A stretch of DNA of 64,000 bases from Flavobacterium sp. JAS. Lineage in GTDB: Bacteria > Bacteroidota > Bacteroidia > Flavobacteriales > Flavobacteriaceae. A program made the translations under genes and the position numbers. The notes beneath the pieces are model-generated. The model worked only from the letters and a program-made list of their open reading frames with translations. It did no database searches and was not told where the DNA came from. How positions within the stretch are numbered: the stretch's first letter is position 1; every line of letters starts with the position of its first letter. This document shows, one piece after another, positions 35,083-43,992 of this stretch. The stretch is taken from the NCBI RefSeq assembly GCF_020991455.1, contig NZ_JAJMOX010000006.1:345205-409204 (forward strand), given 5' to 3'.

Positions 35083-36360
35083 ATGACTTTTCAAAATACA
35101 CGCGAATTTGCACGAGAGCTTGATTCGCAAGACACATTAAATCACTATCAGGATCAATTTATTTTTCCGAAAGTAAATGATAAACGCGTTATTTATTTTA
35201 CGGGGAATTCTTTAGGATTACAGCCAAAACGTACCAAAGCTTACATTGACGAAGTAATGAACGACTGGGCAGATCTTGCTGTTGAAGGACATTTTTATGC
35301 CAATAAACCTTGGTGGGATTATCAGGAAAGATTTGCTGAGCCATTGAGTAAAATAGTTGGCGCTTTACCATCAGAAGTTACAGTAATGAATACTTTGACG
35401 GTGAATCTTCATTTGTTGATGGTTTCTTTTTATCAGCCAAAGGGGAAACGTTATAAAATTATCTGCGAAGAAAAAGCATTTCCTTCAGATCAATATATGT
35501 TTCAGAGTCAGGTTCATTTTCATGGTTATAAAACAGAAGATGCAATTGTAGAAATCAAACGCAGAGAAGGAGAACATAATATTCGACTTGAAGATGTTTT
35601 GGCAAAAATTGAAGAAGTTGGCGATGAATTGGCTTTGGTTTTAATTGGAGGTGTAAACTATTATACCGGACAAGTTTTTGATATCAAAACGATTACTGCT
35701 GTAGGTCATAAAGCCGGTGCAAAAGTAGGTTGGGATTTGGCGCATGCTGCCGGAAACATCAAATTACAGCTTCACGATTGGAATGTAGATTTTGCTGCTT
35801 GGTGCAGTTATAAATACATGAATTCAGGACCAGGAAATGCTTCTGGTTGTTTTGTTCATGAAAAACACCATAATAATCCGGATTTGCCAAGATTTGCAGG
35901 TTGGTGGGGACACAATAAAGAACGCCGTTTTAAAATGGAACCTAATTTTGATCCGGTTCACGGAGCAGATGGTTGGCAAATTAGTAATCTGCCTGTGCTT
36001 TCTTTAGCACCCTATTTAGCTTCAGTAGAAATGTTTGCAGAAGTTGGTATGGATGCTTTAATCACTAAAAGAGATAAAATCACGGCATATCTGGAATTTA
36101 TTTTACATGAAATTGATAAAGAGGTAAAAGGTAATTTCGAAATTATTACACCATCAACTCTAGAAGAAAGAGCTTCTCAATTATCTGTTCTTTTACATGG
36201 AGAAGGAAGAAGTTTATTCGATTATTTAATGAAAAATGGTGTAATTACAGATTGGCGTGAACCTAATGTAATTCGTTTAGCACCAGTTCCGCTTTATTGT
36301 TCTTATGAAGATATGTTCGATTTTGGGCAAATTCTGAAAAAGGGAATTTTAGGAAAGTAA
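35083..36360 (+). CDS. kynU: kynureninase
   Basis: A 425-residue PLP enzyme that cleaves (3-hydroxy)kynurenine to (3-hydroxy)anthranilate and alanine. It has YFTGNSLGLQPKRTKAYI, VMNTLTVNLHLLMVSFY, VGWDLAHAAGNIKLQLHDW and CSYKYMNSGPGNASGCFVH, where Lys244 should hold PLP. Its pathway partner, kynurenine 3-monooxygenase, is at 50621, 14 kb away on the same strand, with no shared operon. Tryptophan dioxygenase and 3-hydroxyanthranilate dioxygenase are not in this window. Confidence 0.94.
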   Translation: MTFQNTREFARELDSQDTLNHYQDQFIFPKVNDKRVIYFTGNSLGLQPKRTKAYIDEVMNDWADLAVEGHFYANKPWWDYQERFAEPLSKIVGALPSEVTVMNTLTVNLHLLMVSFYQPKGKRYKIICEEKAFPSDQYMFQSQVHFHGYKTEDAIVEIKRREGEHNIRLEDVLAKIEEVGDELALVLIGGVNYYTGQVFDIKTITAVGHKAGAKVGWDLAHAAGNIKLQLHDWNVDFAAWCSYKYMNSGPGNASGCFVHEKHHNNPDLPRFAGWWGHNKERRFKMEPNFDPVHGADGWQISNLPVLSLAPYLASVEMFAEVGMDALITKRDKITAYLEFILHEIDKEVKGNFEIITPSTLEERASQLSVLLHGEGRSLFDYLMKNGVITDWREPNVIRLAPVPLYCSYEDMFDFGQILKKGILGK

Positions 36361-36375
36361 TAATAAATGCGAATT

Positions 36376-36514
36376 AATCTCGCAAAGACGCGAAGCCGCA
36401 AAATTCTTTTCAGCCACAGATTAAAGGATTAAAATGATTAAAAAAAATTTGCTTAAATCAATTTAAAATCTGCGTGAAACAAAAAACTTTGCGACTCTGC
36501 GTCTTTGCGAGATT
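36376..36514. repeat. family K inverted repeat (AATCTCGCAAAGACGC / GCGTCTTTGCGAGATT)
   Basis: The 27-base arms 36376-36402 and 36488-36514 pair with a few mismatches over an 85-base loop that includes TTAAAGGATTAAAATGATTA. A partial copy (TTGCGTCTTTGCGAGA) is at 50304-50319. It fills the kynU-lipoprotein gap. Confidence 0.8.
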
Positions 36515-36657
36515 ATTTTTAGATACTTGTTTAAAAAAATCTATGTTCAAATTCAATAGAATCTTCAAATTCTATAACCTTTCTGCAAAATCATGTAACT
36601 CAATCCAGATAAAGAGACCTTACTTTGTAGTGTAATAATTATTTAAAACTACAAATC

Positions 36658-37086
36658 ATGAAAGCCTTATATATATTTATTGCTGCATTGTTCATCGTTT
36701 CTTGTCAAAATCAAGGGAAAGCAGATATTAATAAAGCAAAACAAGCTAGTATTGATTCGATGAAAGTTGAAATTAACAGACAAAGAGTTATTGATTCAAT
36801 GAGGACAGAAATGGCAAACTTAAGAGAGGAAAAAAGAATGGAATCTCAAAAGGTCGTAGTGGTAAATCAACCAGCTAATCAAACTGCAACACCAACTACA
36901 GCTAAAAAGAAAGGTTGGAGTTCAGCCGCTAAAGGAGCCGTAATTGGTGCAGGAGTTGGAGCTGTAACCGGAGCCGTTATAAGCAAGAAAAAAGGAGAAG
37001 GAGCCATAATTGGAGGTTTGGCCGGAGCAGGCGTTGGTGCTGGAACAGGTGCAATCATTGACGGAAGCAAGAAGAAAAAAGAATAG
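36658..37086 (+). CDS. glycine-zipper lipoprotein
   Basis: A 142-residue protein. The lipobox ALFIVSC gives a lipidated Cys at about residue 16. A charged helix (IDSMKVEINRQRVIDSMRTE, likely a coiled coil) leads into a YMGG-like glycine zipper (AAKGAVIGAGVGAVTGAVIS, then GAIIGGLAGAGVGAGTGAII) and a Lys-rich end. Glycine zippers insert into or span membranes. It is probably an outer-membrane lipoprotein; function unknown. Confidence 0.8.
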   Translation: MKALYIFIAALFIVSCQNQGKADINKAKQASIDSMKVEINRQRVIDSMRTEMANLREEKRMESQKVVVVNQPANQTATPTTAKKKGWSSAAKGAVIGAGVGAVTGAVISKKKGEGAIIGGLAGAGVGAGTGAIIDGSKKKKE

Positions 37087-37108
37087 ACATTTAAGATCTA
37101 TAATTATA

Positions 37109-37140
37109 AAACCCCGACTCAGGTTTCTGAATCGGGGTTT
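37109..37140. terminator. terminator between the convergent lipoprotein and 603-residue genes
   Basis: AAACCCCGACTCA / TGAATCGGGGTTT with one mismatch, ending six bases before the stop codon of the convergent gene. Confidence 0.8.
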
Positions 37141-37145
37141 CTATT

Positions 37146-38957
37146 TTATACTAATTCTAAAGTTGGAATCTTAATTTGAGATAATTCTAATTTATAAAAA
37201 TCAAAGTCTTTTTTTATTTTACTTAAATCTTCTTTAAAGTAAGAAGCTGGTGAAAGTAAAGATTGATAATATTCAATTCCTTCCAGAATATTTGCTTTAA
37301 AGGTGTTCCATTTTTTTAGTTGTGAATTAGTGATTTCTCCCGAAATGGAATCTATTTCATTTCTGAAATAATCAATGTACATTTTCAATTCTTTTACAAA
37401 AATATTTGGCCTGTTTTCAGTTCTTAGAATTGATTTATTTCCATAAATATGTCCCAACATATCAGACAAAGAAACTTCTTGATCAAAATAAGCCATATTT
37501 GGCCCAGGGCAGATTACAACACCTTGTGCCTGACCTTTTATTTTAATATCATTTTCTAAATACGCAGCATTTGCTAAACCTACACACAAGCAAGATTTTT
37601 CGGTAATGTCAAATTTTGCTTTTTGAAAAGATTCAAGAGAAAGTGTATCTCTTTTGTTTTCCAATTCTTCAAGTTTAAGATCCTGAAATTTTTTCGAAGC
37701 CGTACAAATTCCCTCCGGATCATATTCTTTGCTTAAAGCAAGGAATTTTTTCGGACAAGAACTTCCGGCTTTATTTTGCTCGATTCTTTTTTGTTTTAAA
37801 ATTTCATTTGTAGTTCCCTTCAAAGTATTAAACGGAACTCCCAAAGGCGAGATGTGACTTAAATACAAATCTTGTTCTTTAGCATTCATCAACAATTCTC
37901 GGGTTGCTTTATCTACAGAAGTTGCTTCGGGAACTAATAAAAACGGAGAACCCCAGCCAACAGAATCAACTTTGTAGTTTTCTAATAAAAACTCGTGTTC
38001 TTCAGCAGTTCCTACACCACCTTGAACCGTAATTTTAAGAGGCAAAGGATTTTCTGGTGCGTAAATTTGCTTTTGCTGTAATACTTTTGTCATCAACTCA
38101 TGTGCAGATTGAATAAGCTGATCCTTTTTTTGCTTAAATTCCTCTAAGATTGGACCTAATAAAAGTCCGTCTGTAGCAAAAGCGTGTCCGCCGCAATTTA
38201 GTCCGGATTCGATTCTGTATTCAGAAACCCAAAGCCCTTTTTTGGCCAAAAAGTTTCCCTGAATCATAGCAGATCTAAAATCACTTACTTTTAATATGAT
38301 TTTCTTTTTAAGTTCATTATTTGAATTCGGAAAGAAATCTGAAAAATTTTCAAAATAGCTATACAATCTCGGATTCATTCCTGCTGAAAGTACTACAGAA
38401 GATTCCAGATTACTATTAGCAAAACCTCTTAAAGCTGCGTGAGCATCATTAAATTCGATAGGAAGCTGTTCGTTTTTGTCGAAATTGTCTTTGTCCAGTT
38501 TTGTCATGATATTTACATCAATTAGCCCCGGAGAAAGATGTGATTCGATATAACTTTGAATATTTTCTTTGAAAGAAATTCCATCTTCAAGCAAATTCTG
38601 AAAACCTTTTTTGATGTCTGAAGTATTGGGTAACATCGCAATATAATTTTCTACAGCAGCTTTGCTTTCTATCAATTCAGTTTTAAAATGTTCAAATTTA
38701 TCTTTTACAATTTTATCTACTAAATTAAGATAGGATGTAATTCTTTGTGCTCTATAGTCGTGAAATTTCTGACTTATCTCTTCGTACGGAAAATTAAACT
38801 TCGTACTATAAAAATTACGCATCTTTTCAATTAAATCGTCATCAGCGATAGAGACAACAGACGAAATACCGTATTGTGCCACTCTAATTGGGCTGTCAAT
38901 CGTATATGCGAGTCCCATTACGGGAATATGAAAAGTATGCAAAGGCTTTTTTGTCAT
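37146..38957 (-). CDS. unrecognised 603-residue protein, distantly nitronate-monooxygenase-like with Cys-rich C-terminal part
   Basis: I do not recognise a named family. The N-terminus (FHIPVMGLAYTIDSPIRVAQ, then YGISSVVSI) and two later blocks, SGLNCGGHAFATDGLLLGPI (about 251-270) and ITVQGGVGTAEEHEF ... VDSVGWGSPFLLVPEA (about 309-345), follow the order and spacing of FMN-dependent TIM-barrel nitronate monooxygenases (the GGHxG and GGIxT / GADxVxxGTxFLxxxEA motifs). About 100 helical residues (50-150) are inserted after the first strand. Residues 401-483 hold Cys401, 418, 456, 458 and 483, a possible Fe-S or metal site. It has no signal peptide and is probably cytoplasmic. It stands alone, convergent with the lipoprotein gene. 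Confidence 0.75.
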   Translation of the reverse strand: MTKKPLHTFHIPVMGLAYTIDSPIRVAQYGISSVVSIADDDLIEKMRNFYSTKFNFPYEEISQKFHDYRAQRITSYLNLVDKIVKDKFEHFKTELIESKAAVENYIAMLPNTSDIKKGFQNLLEDGISFKENIQSYIESHLSPGLIDVNIMTKLDKDNFDKNEQLPIEFNDAHAALRGFANSNLESSVVLSAGMNPRLYSYFENFSDFFPNSNNELKKKIILKVSDFRSAMIQGNFLAKKGLWVSEYRIESGLNCGGHAFATDGLLLGPILEEFKQKKDQLIQSAHELMTKVLQQKQIYAPENPLPLKITVQGGVGTAEEHEFLLENYKVDSVGWGSPFLLVPEATSVDKATRELLMNAKEQDLYLSHISPLGVPFNTLKGTTNEILKQKRIEQNKAGSSCPKKFLALSKEYDPEGICTASKKFQDLKLEELENKRDTLSLESFQKAKFDITEKSCLCVGLANAAYLENDIKIKGQAQGVVICPGPNMAYFDQEVSLSDMLGHIYGNKSILRTENRPNIFVKELKMYIDYFRNEIDSISGEITNSQLKKWNTFKANILEGIEYYQSLLSPASYFKEDLSKIKKDFDFYKLELSQIKIPTLELV

Positions 38958-39061
38958 TTGTATTTAAATTAAAATAGAAACAAATGTTAGAAAAAGAATT
39001 TACTATAAACCTGATAATTATCAGGTTTATAAATGGTTGAAATTTTTATAAGAGAAAGGTT

Positions 39062-39133
39062 GCCACGAATTTTCACTAATTTGATTTAGAGGGAGCAAAA
39101 TATTAATTCGTGAAAATTCGTGAAATTCGTGGC
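39062..39133. repeat. intergenic inverted repeat, family A, copy 3
   Basis: GCCACGAATTTTCAC at 39062-39076 pairs with GTGAAATTCGTGGC at 39120-39133 with a bulge; the word GTGAAAATTC is doubled in the right arm. It lies between two minus-strand genes. Confidence 0.75.
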
Positions 39134-39145
39134 GAAAAAAAAATA

Positions 39146-40708
39146 TCAAATCAAAATCTTCTTTAAAGACTCTGCAATGCTTCTCCATAAAAAGTTATAA
39201 AACGACTTTTCGGGAATACGATTAAGTTCAACGTCAGCTTTTTTACTTTCGTCTCCTGAGTCATTTTTTAGCAATAAATTGGCGACTGCCGTTTTTAGTT
39301 TAGCTTCTTTTTCGCGATGTTTCTTTTGATACAATTTTACTTTTAAGTTATCATATTCCAGTGAAGCATTTCCTTTTGCGGTATTATCATTTCCATAAAA
39401 ATTGAAGCGGTATTTGTCGAAAGTTCCCGTAAACGAAGAGTTTATGTAGGGTTTTGTAAATCTCTCCATTGCTGCTACATTAAAATTCGAGATAGTTCCC
39501 TGAATATGAAAACTGTCTTTTTGATCCAGAACATTAAAGCTCCAATCAACTTCTAAAGGTGATGTTTTCATGAACTGACAATTCACTTTTATTTTTACAT
39601 CAGCAGTTTCCTTTAGTCCAAAACCGCTTTTTATATTAGTAATTTGCATATTAAAATGATCGAAATTTAAAACTCCGGGGCCTTTTGCGAAATCAATTTC
39701 TTCTTCATAAATCAATTTTGATTTAAGAATTTGAACGGTATCGATTTGAAGCGGAAACTTAATTTTTCGCAATAAAGCATTGTAGAGGTATTTTTTACTC
39801 AAATCATCTTTCGGTATTTTATTTCTATAAATATTAGCTTCAACACGATTAGCAACAATCGAATTTGCTTTAAAAAAGAAACGATCATTTTTAAAACCCC
39901 AATCCATTTTTTCAATATCTGCCGAGTCGAGTTTTATCGTATAAATGTCTTTCTCCTTTTCTAGTTTTCGAACAAAATCTTTCCTGTTGAACTCTGGTAA
40001 ATAAGAGAAATTCTTAATTCTTAAAAAACGATTTTGCATACTGATTTTGCCAATATTCATATGATAAAATGCATTCGGCTTATAATAAAGACTATCACAG
40101 ATTAAAACATATTTTTCGAAATGCATTGGAATTTTTTCTTTTAATGTGGCATCAGAAATTAAAATTCCTTCCAGTTTCAAAAGGATATTTTTAATGCTGA
40201 AAATGGGTTTATCATTTTTTAAAGAAACTACATCAACACTTCCTTCATTGAGATAAATATTAGAAACAGCAATTATTTTATGGAAAGGTTCAATTATTTG
40301 GGTTTCGATACTATTGCGATTGTTGATAAGCTTCTCGTCTTTTTTGTATAAAATCACTCGCGCTTTATTAATCGTAATGCTTTCGGCCTGAATAATATCG
40401 TGAAAAGCTAAATTCCAAATATTAAAATGTTTAATGCTAATGGATTCTATTTTGGAGTATATACCAATTTTTGTTTTACTGTTTTCTGGTTGGTTTTTTG
40501 GGTAAACCAATAAGGTTTGTGCATCGATATTTCTCGACCAAAGCGATACTTCGATTTTTTCGTAATTAATATTATAAGCAGTTTTGTTTTTCTCGTGTAT
40601 AATGATTGGTAATTGTTTTTTTATCCAATAATTAAGACCAATATTGACTAAAATCACAAAAAAGAGAAGGGGAATTATACAGATTGCTATTTTTTTATAG
40701 ACAGACAT
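39146..40708 (-). CDS. AsmA/DUF748-like membrane-anchored protein
   Basis: A 520-residue protein. The N-terminal helix (IAICIIPLLFFVILVNIGLNYW) is followed by a long all-beta region with AsmA-like words (YEKIEVSLWSRNIDAQTLLV, IESISIKHFNIWNL, ILLKLEGILISDATL) and FTGTFDKYRFNFYG near the end. Such proteins sit in the inner membrane with a periplasmic domain and are linked to envelope lipid transport or assembly. Similarity is judged by pattern only. It is a single gene, divergent from the penicillin acylase gene. Confidence 0.65.
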   Translation of the reverse strand: MSVYKKIAICIIPLLFFVILVNIGLNYWIKKQLPIIIHEKNKTAYNINYEKIEVSLWSRNIDAQTLLVYPKNQPENSKTKIGIYSKIESISIKHFNIWNLAFHDIIQAESITINKARVILYKKDEKLINNRNSIETQIIEPFHKIIAVSNIYLNEGSVDVVSLKNDKPIFSIKNILLKLEGILISDATLKEKIPMHFEKYVLICDSLYYKPNAFYHMNIGKISMQNRFLRIKNFSYLPEFNRKDFVRKLEKEKDIYTIKLDSADIEKMDWGFKNDRFFFKANSIVANRVEANIYRNKIPKDDLSKKYLYNALLRKIKFPLQIDTVQILKSKLIYEEEIDFAKGPGVLNFDHFNMQITNIKSGFGLKETADVKIKVNCQFMKTSPLEVDWSFNVLDQKDSFHIQGTISNFNVAAMERFTKPYINSSFTGTFDKYRFNFYGNDNTAKGNASLEYDNLKVKLYQKKHREKEAKLKTAVANLLLKNDSGDESKKADVELNRIPEKSFYNFLWRSIAESLKKILI

Positions 40709-40825
40709 TTATAGTATTGGTTTTAAATACATAAATTTAGACTTTTAAAAGCGATGTTTCTTACAGTATTTTAGCTTTAAGTTACATCATTAGAGAATCA
40801 TTTACTATTATACTTTTTTATAAAT

Positions 40826-43216
40826 ATGAGAAAAATTAAAAGAATTCTGCTGGTTTTATTCGTTTTGATTGTTGTTCTTGGAATAGGTTTATGTGCCTAT
40901 ATTTTTCATTTAAAGCCCAAGTATGAAGGCGAGGTTCAGTTGAAAAATCTCCAGAAAGAAACCACGGTTTATTTTGATGATTTTGGAGTTCCTCATATTT
41001 ATGCCGATTCGGAAAAGGATGCGATGACAGCTCTTGGTTATGTTCATGCGCAGGAAAGATTATGGCAAATGGAATTACTTCGTAGAATTGCACCCGGAAA
41101 ATTGTCTGAAATCTTTGGATCTGTTGCGCTTAAAAATGATAAATTTTTCTCCGGAATTGGTATCGAAGAAGCTTCGGCGAAAGCCATTGCCAAATTAGAC
41201 AAAAACAGTCAGAGCTATAAAATGACAATGGCGTATCTTGACGGAATTAATCAATATTTAGAGGAAGGTGTAACGCCGATTGAGTTTACTTTGATTGGGG
41301 TGAAAAAGGAAAAGTTTACGATAAAAGACGTTTATAATATTTTTGGATATATGTCTTTTAGTTTTGCAATGGCTCAAAAAACTGATCCTTTATTGACTTT
41401 TGTTCGTAATAAATATGGTGTCGAATATTTGAAAGATTTAGGAATTGAAGGCGAGTTCAATACTACTAGAATCAAGATTTCTAAAGAGAATATGGATGAA
41501 TACACTACGATTTCAAAATCTGTAGCAGCATTATTGGATAATTCTCCAATTCCGCCATTTGTGGGAAGTAACAGTTGGGTTGCCGGACCTCATAAAACAA
41601 AAAGCGGAAAAGTGATTTTTGCCAATGATCCACATATTAGTTTCTCGCAGCCTGGAACTTGGTACGAAGCGCATTTGATTACACCTGATTTTGAATTGTA
41701 CGGATGTTATTTGGCAGGAACACCATATCCGTTATTGGCCCATAATCGCAATTATGCTTATGGTTTGACGATGTTCGAAAATGATGATATCGATTTTTAT
41801 CAGGAAAAGAATAAAGCGGGAGATCCAAATCAATATCAAACGCCAACTGGTTTTGCAACTTATGAAACCAGTACAAAAACGATAAAAGTAAAAGATACGT
41901 CGGATGTGGTTTTGACAGTTAAATCAAGCCGACATGGACCAATTATGAATGATGTTTTAGATCGTTTAGATAAGAAAAACCCAATTGCGATGTCATGGAT
42001 TTATACCCAACAGCCAATCAAAATTTTGGATGCAGTTTATGGACTTTCGCATGCTAAAAGTAAAGACGATTTTAGAAAAGCAGTAGGATTGGTTGCCGCA
42101 CCAGGATTGAATGTAATGTATGGCGATGCTAAAGGAAATGTGGCTTGGTGGGCAACAGGAACACTTTATAAACATGATAAGGGAGTAAATACGTTTCTTA
42201 TTCTGGATGGTGCAAGTGGTAAAGATGATATCAAAGAATATCTGGATTTCTCGAAGAATCCATCAGCCGAAAATCCAAAATGGGGTTATGTTTATTCTGC
42301 AAATAATCAGCCGGAAGCAATTGACGGATTTTTATATCCAGGATATTATTTGCCGGAAGATCGTGCAAAAAGAATTTCGAGCTTAATGGATGCAAAATCA
42401 GATTGGGATAAAGAAACGATCAGTAAAATGATTTTTGATAATACTTCGCCAGTTTCTCCTGGTGTGGTTCAGAGTTTGATTTCGAATGTAAACAATAACT
42501 CAATATCGGCAAAAGAAAAAGAAGCGATTGAAGTTTTGAAATCCTGGAAAGGAACTAATAATTTGGAAGATGTTGCGCCAACGATTTACAACAAATGGAT
42601 TTATTTATATCTGAAAAATACTTTTGAAGATGAAATGGGTGCCGATAATTTTACTTTATTTCTGGATACTTCTTTAGGAAAACAAATTATTGCCAGACAA
42701 ATCGAGAATGAAAACTCGGTTTGGTGGGATAATATTAAAACTAAAAACGTAAAAGAAACCAGAAGCGAAATTGTTTCAAAATCATTTCATGAAGCTATTG
42801 CAGCACTTCAGATACAATTAGGAACTCAGGTTGCCGATTGGAATTGGGGCAAAGTACATACGGTAGAACACGAGCATCCGTTAGGAAAAGTGGCAGCTTT
42901 ACGAAGATTATTTAATGTTGGACCATTTGCTGATCCAGGGGCAAATGAAGTAATAAATAATCAGTTCTTCGGATTTAATAAAGAAGGTAAATACCATACA
43001 AAAGGCGGGCCTTCGACCAGACGAATTGTAGATTTCTCAGATATCGAAAATAGTTGGAGTATTCTGCCAACGGGACAATCCGGAAATCCATTCAGTAAAC
43101 ATTATGATGATCAGGCGGAAATGTACAATGCTGGAAAATTCAGAAAGATGAAATTGAATAAAGAGGAGATTATTAAAACTTCGACAAAATTGGTTTTAAA
43201 ACCGAAAGGGGAGTAG
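40826..43216 (+). CDS. penicillin acylase family protein (Ntn hydrolase)
   Basis: A 796-residue precursor. After a membrane/signal segment (ILLVLFVLIVVLGIGLCAYI), VYFDDFGVPHIYADSEKDAM and YVHAQERLWQMELLRRIAPG are the A-chain hallmarks. GSNSWVAGPHKTKSGKVIFA marks the cleavage site: Ser248 (after Gly247) becomes the N-terminal nucleophile of the B chain. HISFSQPGTWYEAHL and NDDIDFYQEK continue the family pattern. It is periplasmic and self-processing. Substrates range from beta-lactam side chains to N-acyl-homoserine lactones and cannot be told here. Confidence 0.93.
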   Translation: MRKIKRILLVLFVLIVVLGIGLCAYIFHLKPKYEGEVQLKNLQKETTVYFDDFGVPHIYADSEKDAMTALGYVHAQERLWQMELLRRIAPGKLSEIFGSVALKNDKFFSGIGIEEASAKAIAKLDKNSQSYKMTMAYLDGINQYLEEGVTPIEFTLIGVKKEKFTIKDVYNIFGYMSFSFAMAQKTDPLLTFVRNKYGVEYLKDLGIEGEFNTTRIKISKENMDEYTTISKSVAALLDNSPIPPFVGSNSWVAGPHKTKSGKVIFANDPHISFSQPGTWYEAHLITPDFELYGCYLAGTPYPLLAHNRNYAYGLTMFENDDIDFYQEKNKAGDPNQYQTPTGFATYETSTKTIKVKDTSDVVLTVKSSRHGPIMNDVLDRLDKKNPIAMSWIYTQQPIKILDAVYGLSHAKSKDDFRKAVGLVAAPGLNVMYGDAKGNVAWWATGTLYKHDKGVNTFLILDGASGKDDIKEYLDFSKNPSAENPKWGYVYSANNQPEAIDGFLYPGYYLPEDRAKRISSLMDAKSDWDKETISKMIFDNTSPVSPGVVQSLISNVNNNSISAKEKEAIEVLKSWKGTNNLEDVAPTIYNKWIYLYLKNTFEDEMGADNFTLFLDTSLGKQIIARQIENENSVWWDNIKTKNVKETRSEIVSKSFHEAIAALQIQLGTQVADWNWGKVHTVEHEHPLGKVAALRRLFNVGPFADPGANEVINNQFFGFNKEGKYHTKGGPSTRRIVDFSDIENSWSILPTGQSGNPFSKHYDDQAEMYNAGKFRKMKLNKEEIIKTSTKLVLKPKGE

Positions 43217-43254
43217 GTTTAGATTCTTTAAAGTTTCAGGTTTCAAGTTTGGGC

Positions 43255-43289
43255 AATCTTTGTCAAAGTTTAAAACTTTGACAAAGATT
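43255..43289. repeat. perfect inverted repeat AATCTTTGTCAAAGTTT
   Basis: Seventeen-base arms with essentially no loop lie between the convergent penicillin acylase and 149-residue genes. They are flanked by GTTTCAGGTTTCAAGTTT-type iterated words like those at 34977. Confidence 0.8.
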
Positions 43290-43336
43290 TTAGGTTTTAA
43301 ACCTCTGTCCCTTTGAACCTTTGCAGCTCTGAACCT

Positions 43337-43786
43337 TTATTTAGAAATATATCTTCCACGAACAACATCATTAGCAAATATCTCAAGATTGTAAGCTAAG
43401 GCATCGTTAGTGGTCATGACATTTGCAGTTTGATATGCAGTGTCTTTTTGATACTTTTTCAATAATGTCTCCAGATCTATTTCGTTATAAAAAGCAAACA
43501 TATTATAAACAGCATCTCTAAAGTTTTTATAATTGATGCTTTCTGTAGTTTCAATTGTTTTTTGATCGTTCCATTTTTCTGTAGCAGCGGCTTCGTTTAT
43601 AGTAGTTAAACAAAAGTCTACAACGTAGTTTTTGTAATGTGTAGCTTCTACAATTTTGTCGATTATGATTTTATTTTGCTGTGTAGGCATTGCTACTTTT
43701 GGCGCAGCTGTTTGAGAAATAACAGCAACCGGAATAAACATGCATACTAATAACACTAAAAGAGTTTGCTTCTTTAATTTTTTCAT
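43337..43786 (-). CDS. secreted hypothetical protein
   Basis: A 149-residue protein with a signal peptide (LLVLLVCMFIPVAVISQ). The mature part is helical (IIIDKIVEATHYKNYVVDFC, FRDAVYNMFAFYNEIDLETLLKKY) and holds one Cys. No family is recognised. It is probably periplasmic. It lies convergent with the penicillin acylase gene and about 200 bases downstream of a serine hydrolase on the same strand. Confidence 0.7.
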   Translation of the reverse strand: MKKLKKQTLLVLLVCMFIPVAVISQTAAPKVAMPTQQNKIIIDKIVEATHYKNYVVDFCLTTINEAAATEKWNDQKTIETTESINYKNFRDAVYNMFAFYNEIDLETLLKKYQKDTAYQTANVMTTNDALAYNLEIFANDVVRGRYISK

Positions 43787-43992
43787 AGGTTAATATTTGG
43801 TATAAATTACAGCTATAACAGTTGTAATTTTAGATTTGTTTTGGCAGTGCTAAAATAGTTTTTTTATACTAAATATGGAATCAGAAAATGCAATTTCAAA
43901 TAAAAAAACTCTGATAATTTTGGTCATAAACCAGAACTACCAGAGTAAGTAAGAATTAGGATTGCTGTCCTTGAATACTTGTCTTATAAGTA

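Noticed and set aside
37146..38957. Calling the 603-residue protein a nitronate monooxygenase
   Set aside because: Only isolated blocks match; the insert and Cys-rich tail do not, so a named function would be invented.
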